Below are positions 1 to 7,432 of a stretch of 41,068 bases of DNA, in pieces. The position numbers were made by a program, and so were the translations under genes. Origin of the DNA: Gordonia rhizosphera NBRC 16068. Its GTDB lineage: Bacteria > Actinomycetota > Actinomycetes > Mycobacteriales > Mycobacteriaceae. Location of the stretch: the NCBI RefSeq assembly GCF_000298195.1, contig NZ_BAHC01000180.1, forward strand, positions 1 to 41,068. The letters are read 5' to 3'. The notes beneath the pieces were generated by a model. That model searched no databases. It saw only the letters and a program-made list of their open reading frames with translations, and was not told the DNA's origin. Each line of letters starts with the position of its first letter. Within the stretch, counting starts at the first letter, position 1.

Positions 1-1
1 G

Positions 2-466
2 TCGGAAGCGTTGCAGCTGGCCTATTCTCAACCTGACGAAGATCCCGTGTTCATCCCCGAGAACCTCTACGTCATCGGCACCATGAACCTCGCCGACCGT
101 TCGCTGGCGATCGTCGACTTCGCGCTGCGGCGTCGCTTCGCGTTTGCCGACTTGTCGCCGCAGTTCAACAGTGCTTGGCGGAAGTTCGTGTCGGAGCGGA
201 ACGGAATCGACATCTCCACCCTCGCAGACCTGGGTAACCGCATCGGGGCGCTGAACACGCAGATCACCGAGGATCGCTCTCTGGGCGCGCAGTACTGCAT
301 CGGCCACAGCTTCTTCACACCGACCAACGACACGAGGGTCGACGACACGGGAGCCTGGATCAGCGATGTCGTCGAGCAGGAGATCCGCCCGCTGCTGTCC
401 GAGTACTGGTTTGACGATCCCAAGAGAGTCGAGGCCGAGACCGCGAAGTTGATCGGCACGTCGTGA
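2..466 (+). CDS. mcrB: McrB-type AAA+ GTPase, C-terminal part (5' end outside window)
   Basis: This is the C-terminal 154 residues of the motor subunit of a McrBC-type, modification-dependent restriction system, which hydrolyses GTP and drives the McrC nuclease on methylated DNA. The visible part holds the conserved stretch with VIGTMNLADRSL followed by a VDFALRRRF arginine-finger region, both diagnostic of McrB AAA+ domains (family knowledge). The Walker A and N-terminal DNA-recognition domain lie upstream of the window, so the target modification cannot be read here. Its TGA stop overlaps the GTG start of mcrC (GTGA), indicating translational coupling. The identification is secure; completeness of the gene is not testable here. 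Confidence 0.9.
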   Translation, partial: SEALQLAYSQPDEDPVFIPENLYVIGTMNLADRSLAIVDFALRRRFAFADLSPQFNSAWRKFVSERNGIDISTLADLGNRIGALNTQITEDRSLGAQYCIGHSFFTPTNDTRVDDTGAWISDVVEQEIRPLLSEYWFDDPKRVEAETAKLIGTS

Positions 467-1590
467 CCGTTCCCGGCATCATTACCAGTGGCAGCACCGC
501 CATCCCGGTGCGCAACCTCTGGCTGCTGATGCTTTACGCTTCCAAGCTGTTTCAACACGACCAGCGGATTCAGAAGGGTGACGTCGAGGACAATCCGGAT
601 GAGCTATTCGATCTGGTGGCCGAAATCCTGGTCACCGCCACCGAGCGGCGCCTGCAGCGAAGTCTCGGTCGGCAGTACCGATCTCGGTCCGACACGCTCA
701 CACGGGTTCGCGGACAGATCGACGTGCTCACCACCGAGTCGAGACTGCTGCTCGCGCAGGGACGGGTCGCCTGCAGGTTCGACGAGCTCTCGGTCGACAA
801 CCTCCGCAACCGCGTGCTGCGAACTGCTCTGGTACTCGCTGCCCGCCACGTCGCCGACGTCACACTGGAACGCCGGGCACGGGGTCTGGCGGACATCCTC
901 GACCAGTACGGCGTCTCGCCACGGCTGGTTACGCAACGCGAGGCTGCTCAACTCACCCTGGGTCGAAACGAGCAGGACGATGTCGAAGCCATCGATGCGG
1001 CACAACTCCTCCTGCAGATGACGATCCCCGCAGAGTCAGCGGGCAAGCAGACAACGCGTGATCCGGAACGTGAGGCCGAGGCGATTCGTCGACTCTACGA
1101 GGCGGCGGTGCGCGGTTTCTACCGGGCCGTCTTACCGCCCGACTGGAAGGTCGCTTCCGGTGAGGTCCACCATCACTGGCCGGTCACCGACGGGAGCGGT
1201 GGGTTGACGGCGATTCTGCCCATCATGAAGACGGACACCCTGCTCGAGTCCGCCTCACGACGCATCATCGTCGAGACCAAGTTTGCAGATGCTCTCAAAC
1301 CGAATCAGTACGGTGCCGTCAAACTCTCACGCGACCACCTCTTCCAGCTCTACGCGTATGTGCAGACACAGCACGGCAAGGACGAGCTGTCGACGACGGC
1401 CGAAGGGGTGCTGCTCTATCCGGTGGTCGGACAACATCTCAATGAAACGGCGACGATCCAAGGGCATCGATACCAATTCTTGACCGTGGACCTCGGCGGA
1501 AGCACTGCCGGCATCCGGGATGTCCTGCTGAGCGTTCCGCGGAACGCGGTCGAGGCCGTTGATGCGCCGGGTCCGACACATGGAATCTGA
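463..1590 (+). CDS. mcrC: McrC-type endonuclease subunit
   Basis: This is the nuclease partner of McrB, 375 residues, expected to cut DNA after activation by the McrB GTPase ring. The N-terminus carries the McrC-typical PVRNLWLLMLYAS segment (residues about 11–23). The C-terminal half shows a PD-(D/E)xK nuclease arrangement: D258, then E271-T-K273 in the strand IIVETKF, followed by the helix HLFQLYAYVQ with the usual Q-x-Y pattern. Start is the GTG overlapping the mcrB stop by four bases. The 3' end overlaps the next gene by about 29 bases, so mcrB, mcrC and the two following genes look like one transcription unit. The catalytic residues appear intact. Confidence 0.92.
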   Translation: MTVPGIITSGSTAIPVRNLWLLMLYASKLFQHDQRIQKGDVEDNPDELFDLVAEILVTATERRLQRSLGRQYRSRSDTLTRVRGQIDVLTTESRLLLAQGRVACRFDELSVDNLRNRVLRTALVLAARHVADVTLERRARGLADILDQYGVSPRLVTQREAAQLTLGRNEQDDVEAIDAAQLLLQMTIPAESAGKQTTRDPEREAEAIRRLYEAAVRGFYRAVLPPDWKVASGEVHHHWPVTDGSGGLTAILPIMKTDTLLESASRRIIVETKFADALKPNQYGAVKLSRDHLFQLYAYVQTQHGKDELSTTAEGVLLYPVVGQHLNETATIQGHRYQFLTVDLGGSTAGIRDVLLSVPRNAVEAVDAPGPTHGI

Positions 1591-2131
1591 CGAGCGTCGT
1601 CGTGATGACAGCACCTCGCGAGCGGCGGTTGTTGTCGAGAAGTCGGATGTCGTCGTCACACCAAGCTCACGCGAGGGCGACGTTCCATCTCCCGACCCGG
1701 TTTGCTACCTCCAACGCGGCCAGGTCGCGCCGGACGATGATCCGCATCGATACTTCTCATCGGCAGAACAAGCGACGGCTGAGCAGCTGGAGGCGCTTTA
1801 CCCGTCAATCAGATTGGTGTCGATCGATGCCATGGATGGCGTGTACGGGAAGGCTGCAGATGCTCTTGCTGGCGGCCGAGCTGTCGAGCTCAAGCGGATA
1901 GCTGGCACCGCGCAGCCGGTCACAGCGGCAGTGAAACAGGTCCGTCGTGCGCTCGGACAAACGAACGACCTAGTGGTAGTGGACGCGAGAGAAGCCCTGC
2001 TGAGCAGGGAAGAAGCACTTCGCGCACTGACGCTGTCCGCCGCGCGGTACGGCGCGACGGTCAGCGAGATCCTGATCATCTACAGTGCGGAGGCGGACGT
2101 CGCCGCGGTAGGCTGGGCCCGTGAGCAGTGA
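1562..2131 (+). CDS. Putative nuclease, CdiA C-terminal-like fold, linked to McrBC
   Basis: This 189-residue protein has a charged, Ser/Arg-rich N-terminal third without signal peptide or membrane segment, then a compact domain from about residue 62. The domain shows D100-x8-E109-L-K111, the spacing of a PD-(D/E)xK nuclease core, followed by a helix (VTAAVKQVRRAL) and a hydrophobic strand (DLVVVDA). This order resembles CdiA C-terminal toxin nucleases that are also found as stand-alone proteins in mobile elements; the match is by eye, so the family is an inference. ATG 1562 has GAGG six bases upstream; ATG 1580 is an alternative. It overlaps mcrC by 29 bases and the next gene by 11, so it probably belongs to the McrBC operon. 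It could be an accessory nuclease or a toxin. Confidence 0.6.
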   Translation: MRRVRHMESDERRRDDSTSRAAVVVEKSDVVVTPSSREGDVPSPDPVCYLQRGQVAPDDDPHRYFSSAEQATAEQLEALYPSIRLVSIDAMDGVYGKAADALAGGRAVELKRIAGTAQPVTAAVKQVRRALGQTNDLVVVDAREALLSREEALRALTLSAARYGATVSEILIIYSAEADVAAVGWAREQ

Positions 2132-2420
2132 CGAGATCAGCATCTATGTGGACGACACTCCGGTCGCCACGGTGGAGGCTGTCCGCGACATCGCCGCTCA
2201 CGTCATCACGGAGTCCGGCCTTGTTCCGAATGGATACTCCGCGTGGGATGTCGACTCGGGCGAGGGCGAGTTCGTCGCAGGAGCGAATCTCTCGGTGAAT
2301 CTCTACCACATCCGTGAGCCCAACCTGAGCCACCTCGCATCCCTGATCTGCGACGCCCTCCGCGACAAGCTCGGTGTCCGTGCACGCGTCGAGTCCGAGG
2401 TCGAACTCACCAGTATGTGA
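2121..2420 (+). CDS. Small acidic protein of unknown function
   Basis: This 99-residue protein begins at a GTG overlapping the end of the nuclease-like gene by 11 bases, so the two are very likely co-translated. It is acidic, has no signal peptide or membrane helix, and looks globular with alternating strands and helices (for example ISIYVDD near the start and ASLICDALRDKL near residue 75). I do not recognise the family. A small acidic protein tightly coupled behind a toxin-like nuclease fits the layout of an immunity protein, but only position and charge support that. It is the last gene of the apparent mcrBC operon. Confidence 0.6.
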   Translation: MSSDEISIYVDDTPVATVEAVRDIAAHVITESGLVPNGYSAWDVDSGEGEFVAGANLSVNLYHIREPNLSHLASLICDALRDKLGVRARVESEVELTSM

Positions 2421-2734
2421 ATCGACCCCGCACGTGGTCGGTAGCGCTCGGAGCTATGGCGTTCAACGTCGCCGCCCGCTCCCAGGATGTCCACTGGGCA
2501 GCTCTATGCTGCTGCGGCGAGGCGATACGTCGTAGACCGGTCCCGAGGTGGTGGGTTTCTTCTGCCGCCGTCCCTTGACAGGCCGAACCGGTGGCAAGTC
2601 GGCCGGTTGGCGGGTGCGCAGGTCGAGCGCGCACCCGTGCGAAGGTTCTGTCGAGTGGAATTCTCTATTGCAGAGTCGGCAGATTCGCCGTGGCGCAGCA
2701 ACTCTCGACGTTGCGCGTACCAGAGGTTGTCGGC
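2421..2734. other. Non-coding gap with one GC-rich hairpin
   Basis: No convincing gene in this 314-base stretch; open frames on both strands are rich in Arg, Pro and Ser and lack start signals. A 9-bp perfect inverted repeat, CGGGTGCGC (2611–2619) and GCGCACCCG (2629–2637), could be a terminator between the convergent mcrBC operon and the gene that ends at 2735. Confidence 0.4.
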
Positions 2735-3262
2735 TCACTCGAGAGTCGCACCTCGCAGCGAGGACTCCGATGTAGTCGACGCTGAGCCGGAGCTCGTGGG
2801 CGAGCGCGGAGGTGGTGGACCTGATCTGGCCTGTGACTGCGTTCCCGCAGTCGGCCGGGCCGATTCGGATGGCGTCTTCGCGCGCGTGACGGGTTGCTTT
2901 CGAGCAGTGGGTTGTGGGCTCCTTGTCGATGGCGTCACCTTGGGCGGCTTCTTGCCGCCTGGCCGCCTTGTTGCGTGCGCCACAGGGAGTCCGAAGATTG
3001 ATGTCAATTTCCGCAGCTCGTTCGTCTCGGCCTTCGTCAGTTGGCGTCCGCGCGCGGCCCAGGCGAGTGTGTCCCGCCGTGTCCGCAATGCAGCGGAGGA
3101 CTTCTTGCTGTGTGTTTGGCGGATCTGTCGGACAACCGCGGGACGGACAAGACTGGACGCGTTCTTGACCGTCTTGTCTCCGAGACGGCGAGCAAGTTTG
3201 ACTTCCGCGTGGACCGGCAGGCCGACGTCGTTCGCTATCGCGTGCACAGCGGTACCGGACAT
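2735..3262 (-). CDS. Basic protein with low-complexity Ser/Pro/Thr tail, unknown function
   Basis: This predicted 175-residue protein is strongly basic. The first ~95 residues are plausibly helical and contain KKSSAALRTRRDTLAWAARG and a segment TKAETNELRKL that reads like a small folded or DNA-binding domain. The last ~80 residues are a disordered Ser/Thr/Pro/Lys/Arg tail, as in some actinobacterial nucleoid-associated proteins. I do not recognise the family. The ATG at 3262 follows an AGAGAGGGG stretch that could serve as ribosome-binding site; a GTG two codons upstream (3268) is an alternative. The region upstream is unusually AT-rich. A longer open frame runs antisense, so coding on this strand is a judgement. 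Confidence 0.5.
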   Translation of the reverse strand: MSGTAVHAIANDVGLPVHAEVKLARRLGDKTVKNASSLVRPAVVRQIRQTHSKKSSAALRTRRDTLAWAARGRQLTKAETNELRKLTSIFGLPVAHATRRPGGKKPPKVTPSTRSPQPTARKQPVTRAKTPSESARPTAGTQSQARSGPPPPRSPTSSGSASTTSESSLRGATLE

Positions 3263-3297
3263 TGTCACCCCTCTCTGGTGAGTCCGGCTCGTTCAGA

Positions 3298-3350
3298 AAT
3301 GCCGGGCGTCTACAAAGTGAGAGTGATTAAATTTAGAACACGCAAATCCG
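3298..3350 (-). promoter_or_regulatory. AT-rich probable promoter region
   Basis: The stretch around 3321–3342 is much richer in A and T than its surroundings and includes TTAAATTTA-like sequence offering -10 hexamers for the leftward basic-protein gene. A 5' leader of roughly 60 bases would result. This rests on composition and position only. Confidence 0.3.
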
Positions 3351-3497
3351 ACATCCGCCGGGAGGGCTGCACCGATTGATCGTTTGTCCGAACGCGGTCA
3401 AGGCCGCGACCGCCTGCGGCGAGGTCGCCTCCGACGACTGGTAGACCGCCGTCACGCGAATGCTGGAGGACGCACGCAAGCACATGCGTTCCCGAAC

Positions 3498-4421
3498 TCA
3501 GCTGCTCCGGGTCGTCGCGGTCAGATGCGGAAACCCCTTGCGGCGGTCAAGGATCGAGATGTCGAAATTGCCGGATGAACTCGTCCCGCTCGCTGCGCTC
3601 ACGGCGCCAGTGCCGTCGATACGTGTGGTGTAGAGATTCACCTTGGCGGGCAGCAGGATCGGCTTGCCGAACCGAACCGCGTAAGTGACGTCATCTCCGA
3701 GCTGGGCCTCGACGTTCGCGATCGCGGCTGCGGCGCTCCACATCCCGTGAGCGATCGCACGGGGAAAGCCGAAGGCCTTGGCGGCCAGGTTACCCATGTG
3801 GATCGGGTTGCGGTCCCCCGACGCCTCCGCGTATCCACGGATGCGACCGAGGTCGACGGTGAGCACCGCGTCCGGTGGCGGCGGGGCGACCTGCTTGGGC
3901 TCCGGGCCGCGCGGTTCGTCGGATAGGCTCGTCCGCTGCTGCCTGAGGAAGGTGCCGACCTGCTCGCCGACCACCTCCGAGCCGACGGTGAACTCGGAGA
4001 TGACGTCGATCAGCATGCCCTTGCGGTGCTCACGCAGATTCTGCGCGTGCGTCTCGATGGTCAACGGCTCGTCGATGCCGATCGGTCGTCGGCGGCGGAT
4101 GGTGTTCTCCACGTGGACCGAGCCGACGGCGCCGAAGGGGAACTCGCGCAGTGTCATGAGCTTCATGACCAGCGGGAACTGCATCACGAACGGGTAGGTC
4201 AACGGCAGCGCCGAGCCGAACCGTTGGCCGGTCGCCCGGCAGTAGTCGTGCAGGCGGTCGGCATCGACGCGCACGTCGTCAAGCCGGAACCGGGTGTCGG
4301 GGATGAGCGCGTCGGGGCCGACCGACCCCGATTTCCCGATGACCGGCAGCATCGCCCCGATGGCCTTGGAGTACACCTCGCGGGTCCTCGGAGGTGCAGG
4401 CAGCGTGATCGTCCTCGACAT
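3498..4421 (-). CDS. htdX: MaoC-type (R)-3-hydroxyacyl thioester dehydratase HtdX
   Basis: This 307-residue double-hotdog enzyme hydrates or dehydrates 3-hydroxyacyl thioesters. The C-terminal hotdog carries the hydratase-2 motif: YAEASGDRNPIHMGNLAAKA followed by GFPRAIAHGMW, with the catalytic Asp and His present. The N-terminal half is the degenerate FAS1-like hotdog. It directly follows fabG4 and overlaps it as TGATG (stop 4421–4423, start ATG 4421), so the pair is translationally coupled; an upstream in-frame start at 4448 would lie inside fabG4 and is less likely. The order htdX–fabG4–fadA2 equals Rv0241c–Rv0243 in M. tuberculosis, which supports the name. The role is probably fatty-acid elongation, remodelling or degradation in the cytosol. 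Confidence 0.88.
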   Translation of the reverse strand: MSRTITLPAPPRTREVYSKAIGAMLPVIGKSGSVGPDALIPDTRFRLDDVRVDADRLHDYCRATGQRFGSALPLTYPFVMQFPLVMKLMTLREFPFGAVGSVHVENTIRRRRPIGIDEPLTIETHAQNLREHRKGMLIDVISEFTVGSEVVGEQVGTFLRQQRTSLSDEPRGPEPKQVAPPPPDAVLTVDLGRIRGYAEASGDRNPIHMGNLAAKAFGFPRAIAHGMWSAAAAIANVEAQLGDDVTYAVRFGKPILLPAKVNLYTTRIDGTGAVSAASGTSSSGNFDISILDRRKGFPHLTATTRSS

Positions 4422-5785
4422 CACGCCCCCAACAGAGCCTGGCCGCACACGCGGACGACGTTGCCGGTGACCGAACTCGACGCTGGGTTGGCGAAGTAGG
4501 CGACCGTCTCGGCGACGTCGACGGTCTGTCCGCCCTGCTGCAGCGAACTCATGAGCCGCCCCGCCTCGCGGGTCGCGAGCGGGATGGCCGCGGTCATCTT
4601 CGTCTCGATGAAGCCGGGGGCCACGGCGTTGATGGTGACGCCCTTCTCGGCGAGGATCGGCGCATAGGTGTCGACGAGGCCGATCACCCCGGCCTTGGAC
4701 GCACCGTAGTTCGTCTGGCCGCGGTTACCGGCGATCCCGGCTATCGACGACACGTCGATGACCGCGCCGCCGGGACGCAACGCACCCTTGTCCAACAGGT
4801 CGTTGACCAGCTTCTGCGGGGCGATCAGGTTGACCGCGATCACCGCATCCCAGCGTGCGGCGTCCATGTTGGCCAGGAGTTTGTCGCGGGTGATGCCGGC
4901 GTTGTTGACGACGATGTCGAGGCCGCCGTGGCGCTCGAGCGCGTGTTCGGCGAGCTTGGCGCCCGCGTCGTCGGCGGTGACGTCGATCGGGAACGCGGTG
5001 CCCTTGATCTTGTTCGCGGTCTTCGACAGGGCCTCACCGGCCTGTGGAACGTCGGCGGCGATGACGTGGGCACCGTCGCGGGCAAGGACCTCGGCGATGG
5101 TGGCGCCGATACCGCGGGCGGCACCGGTCACCACCGCGACCTTGCCCGCCAGCGGTTTGTCCCAGTCTTCCGGCGCCGACGCGTCTGCCGGGCCGACCCG
5201 GATCACCTGGGCGTCGACGAAGGCCGACTTCGCCGACAGTACGAACCGGACGGTCGACTCCAGACCGGTCAGGCCGGTCTTGGCGTCGGGGGAGAGGTAG
5301 ACGAGCTGCGCGGTCGCGCCCTTGAGTAGTTCCTTGCCCACCGACCTCGTGAAGCCCTCGAGCGCGCGCTGCGCGACGTGCTCGTCGGGGTCGGACACGA
5401 GTTCGGGGGTGGTACCGATGACGAGAAGACGCGCGCACGGCGCGAGGGAACGCATGTTCGGCCCGAAGAACTCGAAGAGCTGACCCAGCTGCGCCGGCGA
5501 CGTGATGCTGGTGGCGTCGAAGGCGAGTGCACCATACTTGTCGGCGCCCTGGCCGGTGGTGGCGTTATGGATGAGCGTGTAGTCGGGGTGTGACAGCATC
5601 TCGCGCAGGGGTTCGACCAGGCGGCCGGAACCGCCGAGCCGGACCGGGCCGGGCAGTGCCGGCTCCGACGACTTGTAGCGGCGTAGCGTGGGCGGCACGG
5701 GCAGCCCGGCCTGCTTGGCGATGAACGCGCCGGGCGCGGAATGGACGAAGGTCGAGTAGAGGCCGGGGTTTCCGTTCGAGGCCAC
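4421..5785 (-). CDS. fabG4: High-molecular-weight 3-oxoacyl reductase FabG4
   Basis: At 454 residues this matches the long FabG class, which has an N-terminal flavodoxin-like domain and a C-terminal NADH-dependent ketoreductase that reduces 3-oxoacyl thioesters. The C-terminal domain begins with [20 protein letters not shown] (nucleotide-binding TGxxxGIG), contains NNAG, a serine in DVSSIAG, the catalytic YGASK and the cofactor-side [10 protein letters not shown]. Start is a GTG preceded by GGAGAA. It is the first gene of a leftward pair with htdX and diverges from fadA2 across 131 bases that contain a 16-bp palindrome. FabG4 and HtdX are reported to work as consecutive reductase and dehydratase partners in mycobacteria. 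Confidence 0.93.
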   Translation of the reverse strand: MASNGNPGLYSTFVHSAPGAFIAKQAGLPVPPTLRRYKSSEPALPGPVRLGGSGRLVEPLREMLSHPDYTLIHNATTGQGADKYGALAFDATSITSPAQLGQLFEFFGPNMRSLAPCARLLVIGTTPELVSDPDEHVAQRALEGFTRSVGKELLKGATAQLVYLSPDAKTGLTGLESTVRFVLSAKSAFVDAQVIRVGPADASAPEDWDKPLAGKVAVVTGAARGIGATIAEVLARDGAHVIAADVPQAGEALSKTANKIKGTAFPIDVTADDAGAKLAEHALERHGGLDIVVNNAGITRDKLLANMDAARWDAVIAVNLIAPQKLVNDLLDKGALRPGGAVIDVSSIAGIAGNRGQTNYGASKAGVIGLVDTYAPILAEKGVTINAVAPGFIETKMTAAIPLATREAGRLMSSLQQGGQTVDVAETVAYFANPASSSVTGNVVRVCGQALLGA

Positions 5786-5859
5786 GGGAGTTCTCCTCAG
5801 TCGTGTGGGCAGGTCGAAGGGTCTGCGACGACGCCAGGGGAGCGCCGTTCGACAACTAA

Positions 5860-5875
5860 CTTACTCATGAGTAAG
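5860..5875. promoter_or_regulatory. Perfect 16-bp palindromic operator between fabG4 and fadA2
   Basis: CTTACTCATGAGTAAG is a perfect palindrome midway between the divergent fabG4 and fadA2 starts. Its outer arms, TTACT and AGTAA separated by four bases, recur upstream of fadE5 (14545–14560). A dimeric TetR- or GntR-like regulator of fatty-acid genes is the likely ligand; no such regulator gene lies in this window. Confidence 0.7.
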
Positions 5876-5916
5876 AATACTCTATAGATACCGAACCACA
5901 CCCCTGGGAGATCGAA

Positions 5917-7212
5917 GTGGCCTACACCCCCAAGACCCGCAGCCTGCGTCCGGTCGCGATCCTCGGCGGCAATCGCATCCCGTTCGCCCGCCAGGACAAG
6001 GCCTACGCCAAGATCAGCAACCAAGAGATGTTCACCGCAGCCCTGGACGGGCTCGTGAGTCGTTTCAACCTGCAGGGTGAGCGGCTCGGCATGGTCGCCG
6101 GCGGCGCCGTGCTCAAGCATTCCCGGGACTTCAATCTGATCCGCGAGTGCGTGCTCGGTTCCGCGCTCTCGCCGTACACCCCTTCTTTCGACATGCAACA
6201 GGCCTGCGGAACCGGCCTGCAGGCCATCGTCGCGGTCGGCGACGGTATCGCGTCGGGTCGCTACGACGTCGCGGTCGGCGGCGGCGTGGACACCACCTCC
6301 GACGCCCCGATCGGCGTCTCGGAGTCGATGCGGCGGCAAATGCTGGAGGTCAACCGGGCCCGCAGCGCCAAGGACCAGCTGCTCGGCGCGGTCCGGCTGA
6401 TCGGGAAGCTGGGTATCGAGATCCCGCGCAACGGCGAGCCGCGTACCGGCATGTCGATGGGTGATCACGCTGCGATCACCGCGAAGGAGTTCGGCATCAA
6501 CCGCGCCGACCAGGACGCCCTGGCCGCGGCCAGCCATCGCAACATGGCCGCCGCCTACGACGCAGGCTTCTTCGACGACCTCATCACCCCGTTCGGTGGC
6601 CTGACCCGCGACGAGAACCTGCGCCCGGATTCGTCGACGGAGAAGCTGGCCACCCTCAAACCCGTCTTCGGGGTCTCGCTCGGCGACGCGACCATGACCG
6701 CGGGCAACTCGACCCCGCTCACCGACGGTGCGTCGACGGTGCTGCTGGCCGGCGACGAGTGGGCGCAGGCGAGGGGCCTGCCGGTGCAGGCCTATCTCGT
6801 CGACAGCGAGACCGCGGCCGTCGACTACGTCAACGGCCCCGACGGACTGTTGATGGCCCCCACCTACGCGGTGCCGCGTCTGCTCGAACGCAACGGGCTC
6901 ACCCTGGCCGACTTCGACTTCTACGAGATTCACGAGGCGTTCGCCTCGGTCGTGCTCGCGACCCTGTCCGCGTGGGAGTCCGAACAGTACTGCAAGGAGC
7001 GTCTGGGCCTCGACGGCGCGCTCGGCGTCATCGATCGCGCCAAGCTCAACGTGCACGGTTCGTCGCTCGCGGCCGGCCACCCGTTTGCGGCCACCGGTGG
7101 ACGCATCGTCGCGCAGGCGGCCAAGACGCTCAAAGAGAACGGTGGCGGTCGCGCCCTTATCTCGATCTGCGCGGCCGGAGGACAGGGCGTTACCGCCATC
7201 ATCGAGGGATAG
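5917..7212 (+). CDS. fadA2: Acetyl-CoA C-acyltransferase (thiolase) FadA2
   Basis: This 431-residue thiolase cleaves 3-oxoacyl-CoA with CoA, or runs the reverse condensation. The nucleophilic cysteine is in QQACGTGLQAI (about residue 93). The C-terminal catalytic motifs are EIHEAFASVV, NVHGSSLAAGHPFAATGGR with its conserved His, and CAAGGQGVTAIIE with the second active cysteine. GTG 5917 follows GGGAG at 5906–5910. It diverges from fabG4 and htdX and shares the palindrome at 5860–5875 with them. Together with FadE5 elsewhere in the window this supplies dehydrogenase, hydratase, reductase and thiolase steps of a beta-oxidation or elongation cycle. Confidence 0.93.
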   Translation: MAYTPKTRSLRPVAILGGNRIPFARQDKAYAKISNQEMFTAALDGLVSRFNLQGERLGMVAGGAVLKHSRDFNLIRECVLGSALSPYTPSFDMQQACGTGLQAIVAVGDGIASGRYDVAVGGGVDTTSDAPIGVSESMRRQMLEVNRARSAKDQLLGAVRLIGKLGIEIPRNGEPRTGMSMGDHAAITAKEFGINRADQDALAAASHRNMAAAYDAGFFDDLITPFGGLTRDENLRPDSSTEKLATLKPVFGVSLGDATMTAGNSTPLTDGASTVLLAGDEWAQARGLPVQAYLVDSETAAVDYVNGPDGLLMAPTYAVPRLLERNGLTLADFDFYEIHEAFASVVLATLSAWESEQYCKERLGLDGALGVIDRAKLNVHGSSLAAGHPFAATGGRIVAQAAKTLKENGGGRALISICAAGGQGVTAIIEG

Positions 7213-7306
7213 CCGGTCCGGTCGGCATCGATCTGGTCACATCAGCCGAAAAAAAGTCTCCGGAAAGCTGTAACGCGGCGGAAATTAGCGTAGATATAAC
7301 GGATAG

Positions 7307-7351
7307 CTCCGGCTGAGCTGCCAGACCCCCGACCCGGCAGCTCGGCCGGAG
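7307..7351 (+). terminator. Strong hairpin downstream of fadA2
   Basis: Arms 7307–7322 (CTCCGGCTGAGCTGCC) and 7336–7351 (GGCAGCTCGGCCGGAG) pair with a 13-base loop and one internal mismatch. There is no U-tract, as is common for actinobacterial terminators. It lies in the 220-base gap before the VanW-family gene and could alternatively act as a leader structure for that gene. Confidence 0.55.
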
Positions 7352-7419
7352 CGCCTTCGTTCGGGCCTTCGGGTCCCTTCGCGGGGTTCCCACAGCGCGC
7401 ATCCGCTGCGCGGTTTCCT

Positions 7420-7425
7420 TATGGT
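7420..7425 (+). promoter_or_regulatory. Predicted -10 box of the VanW-family gene (leaderless)
   Basis: TATGGT ends seven bases before GTG 7433 and fits a TANNNT -10 element whose transcript would begin at the start codon. The ATG inside this hexamer (7421) is an alternative start if the promoter lies further upstream. Confidence 0.4.
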
Positions 7426-7432
7426 TGTCGAC

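Noticed and set aside
2487..3281. Forward open frame of 264 codons antisense to the basic protein gene
   Set aside because: It has no ribosome-binding site or recognisable domain and spans the hairpin at 2611–2637; the leftward frame has a better start region. Certainty is moderate.
5797..7080. Leftward open frame of 427 codons antisense to fadA2
   Set aside because: The thiolase on the other strand has all catalytic motifs; this is a GC-driven shadow.
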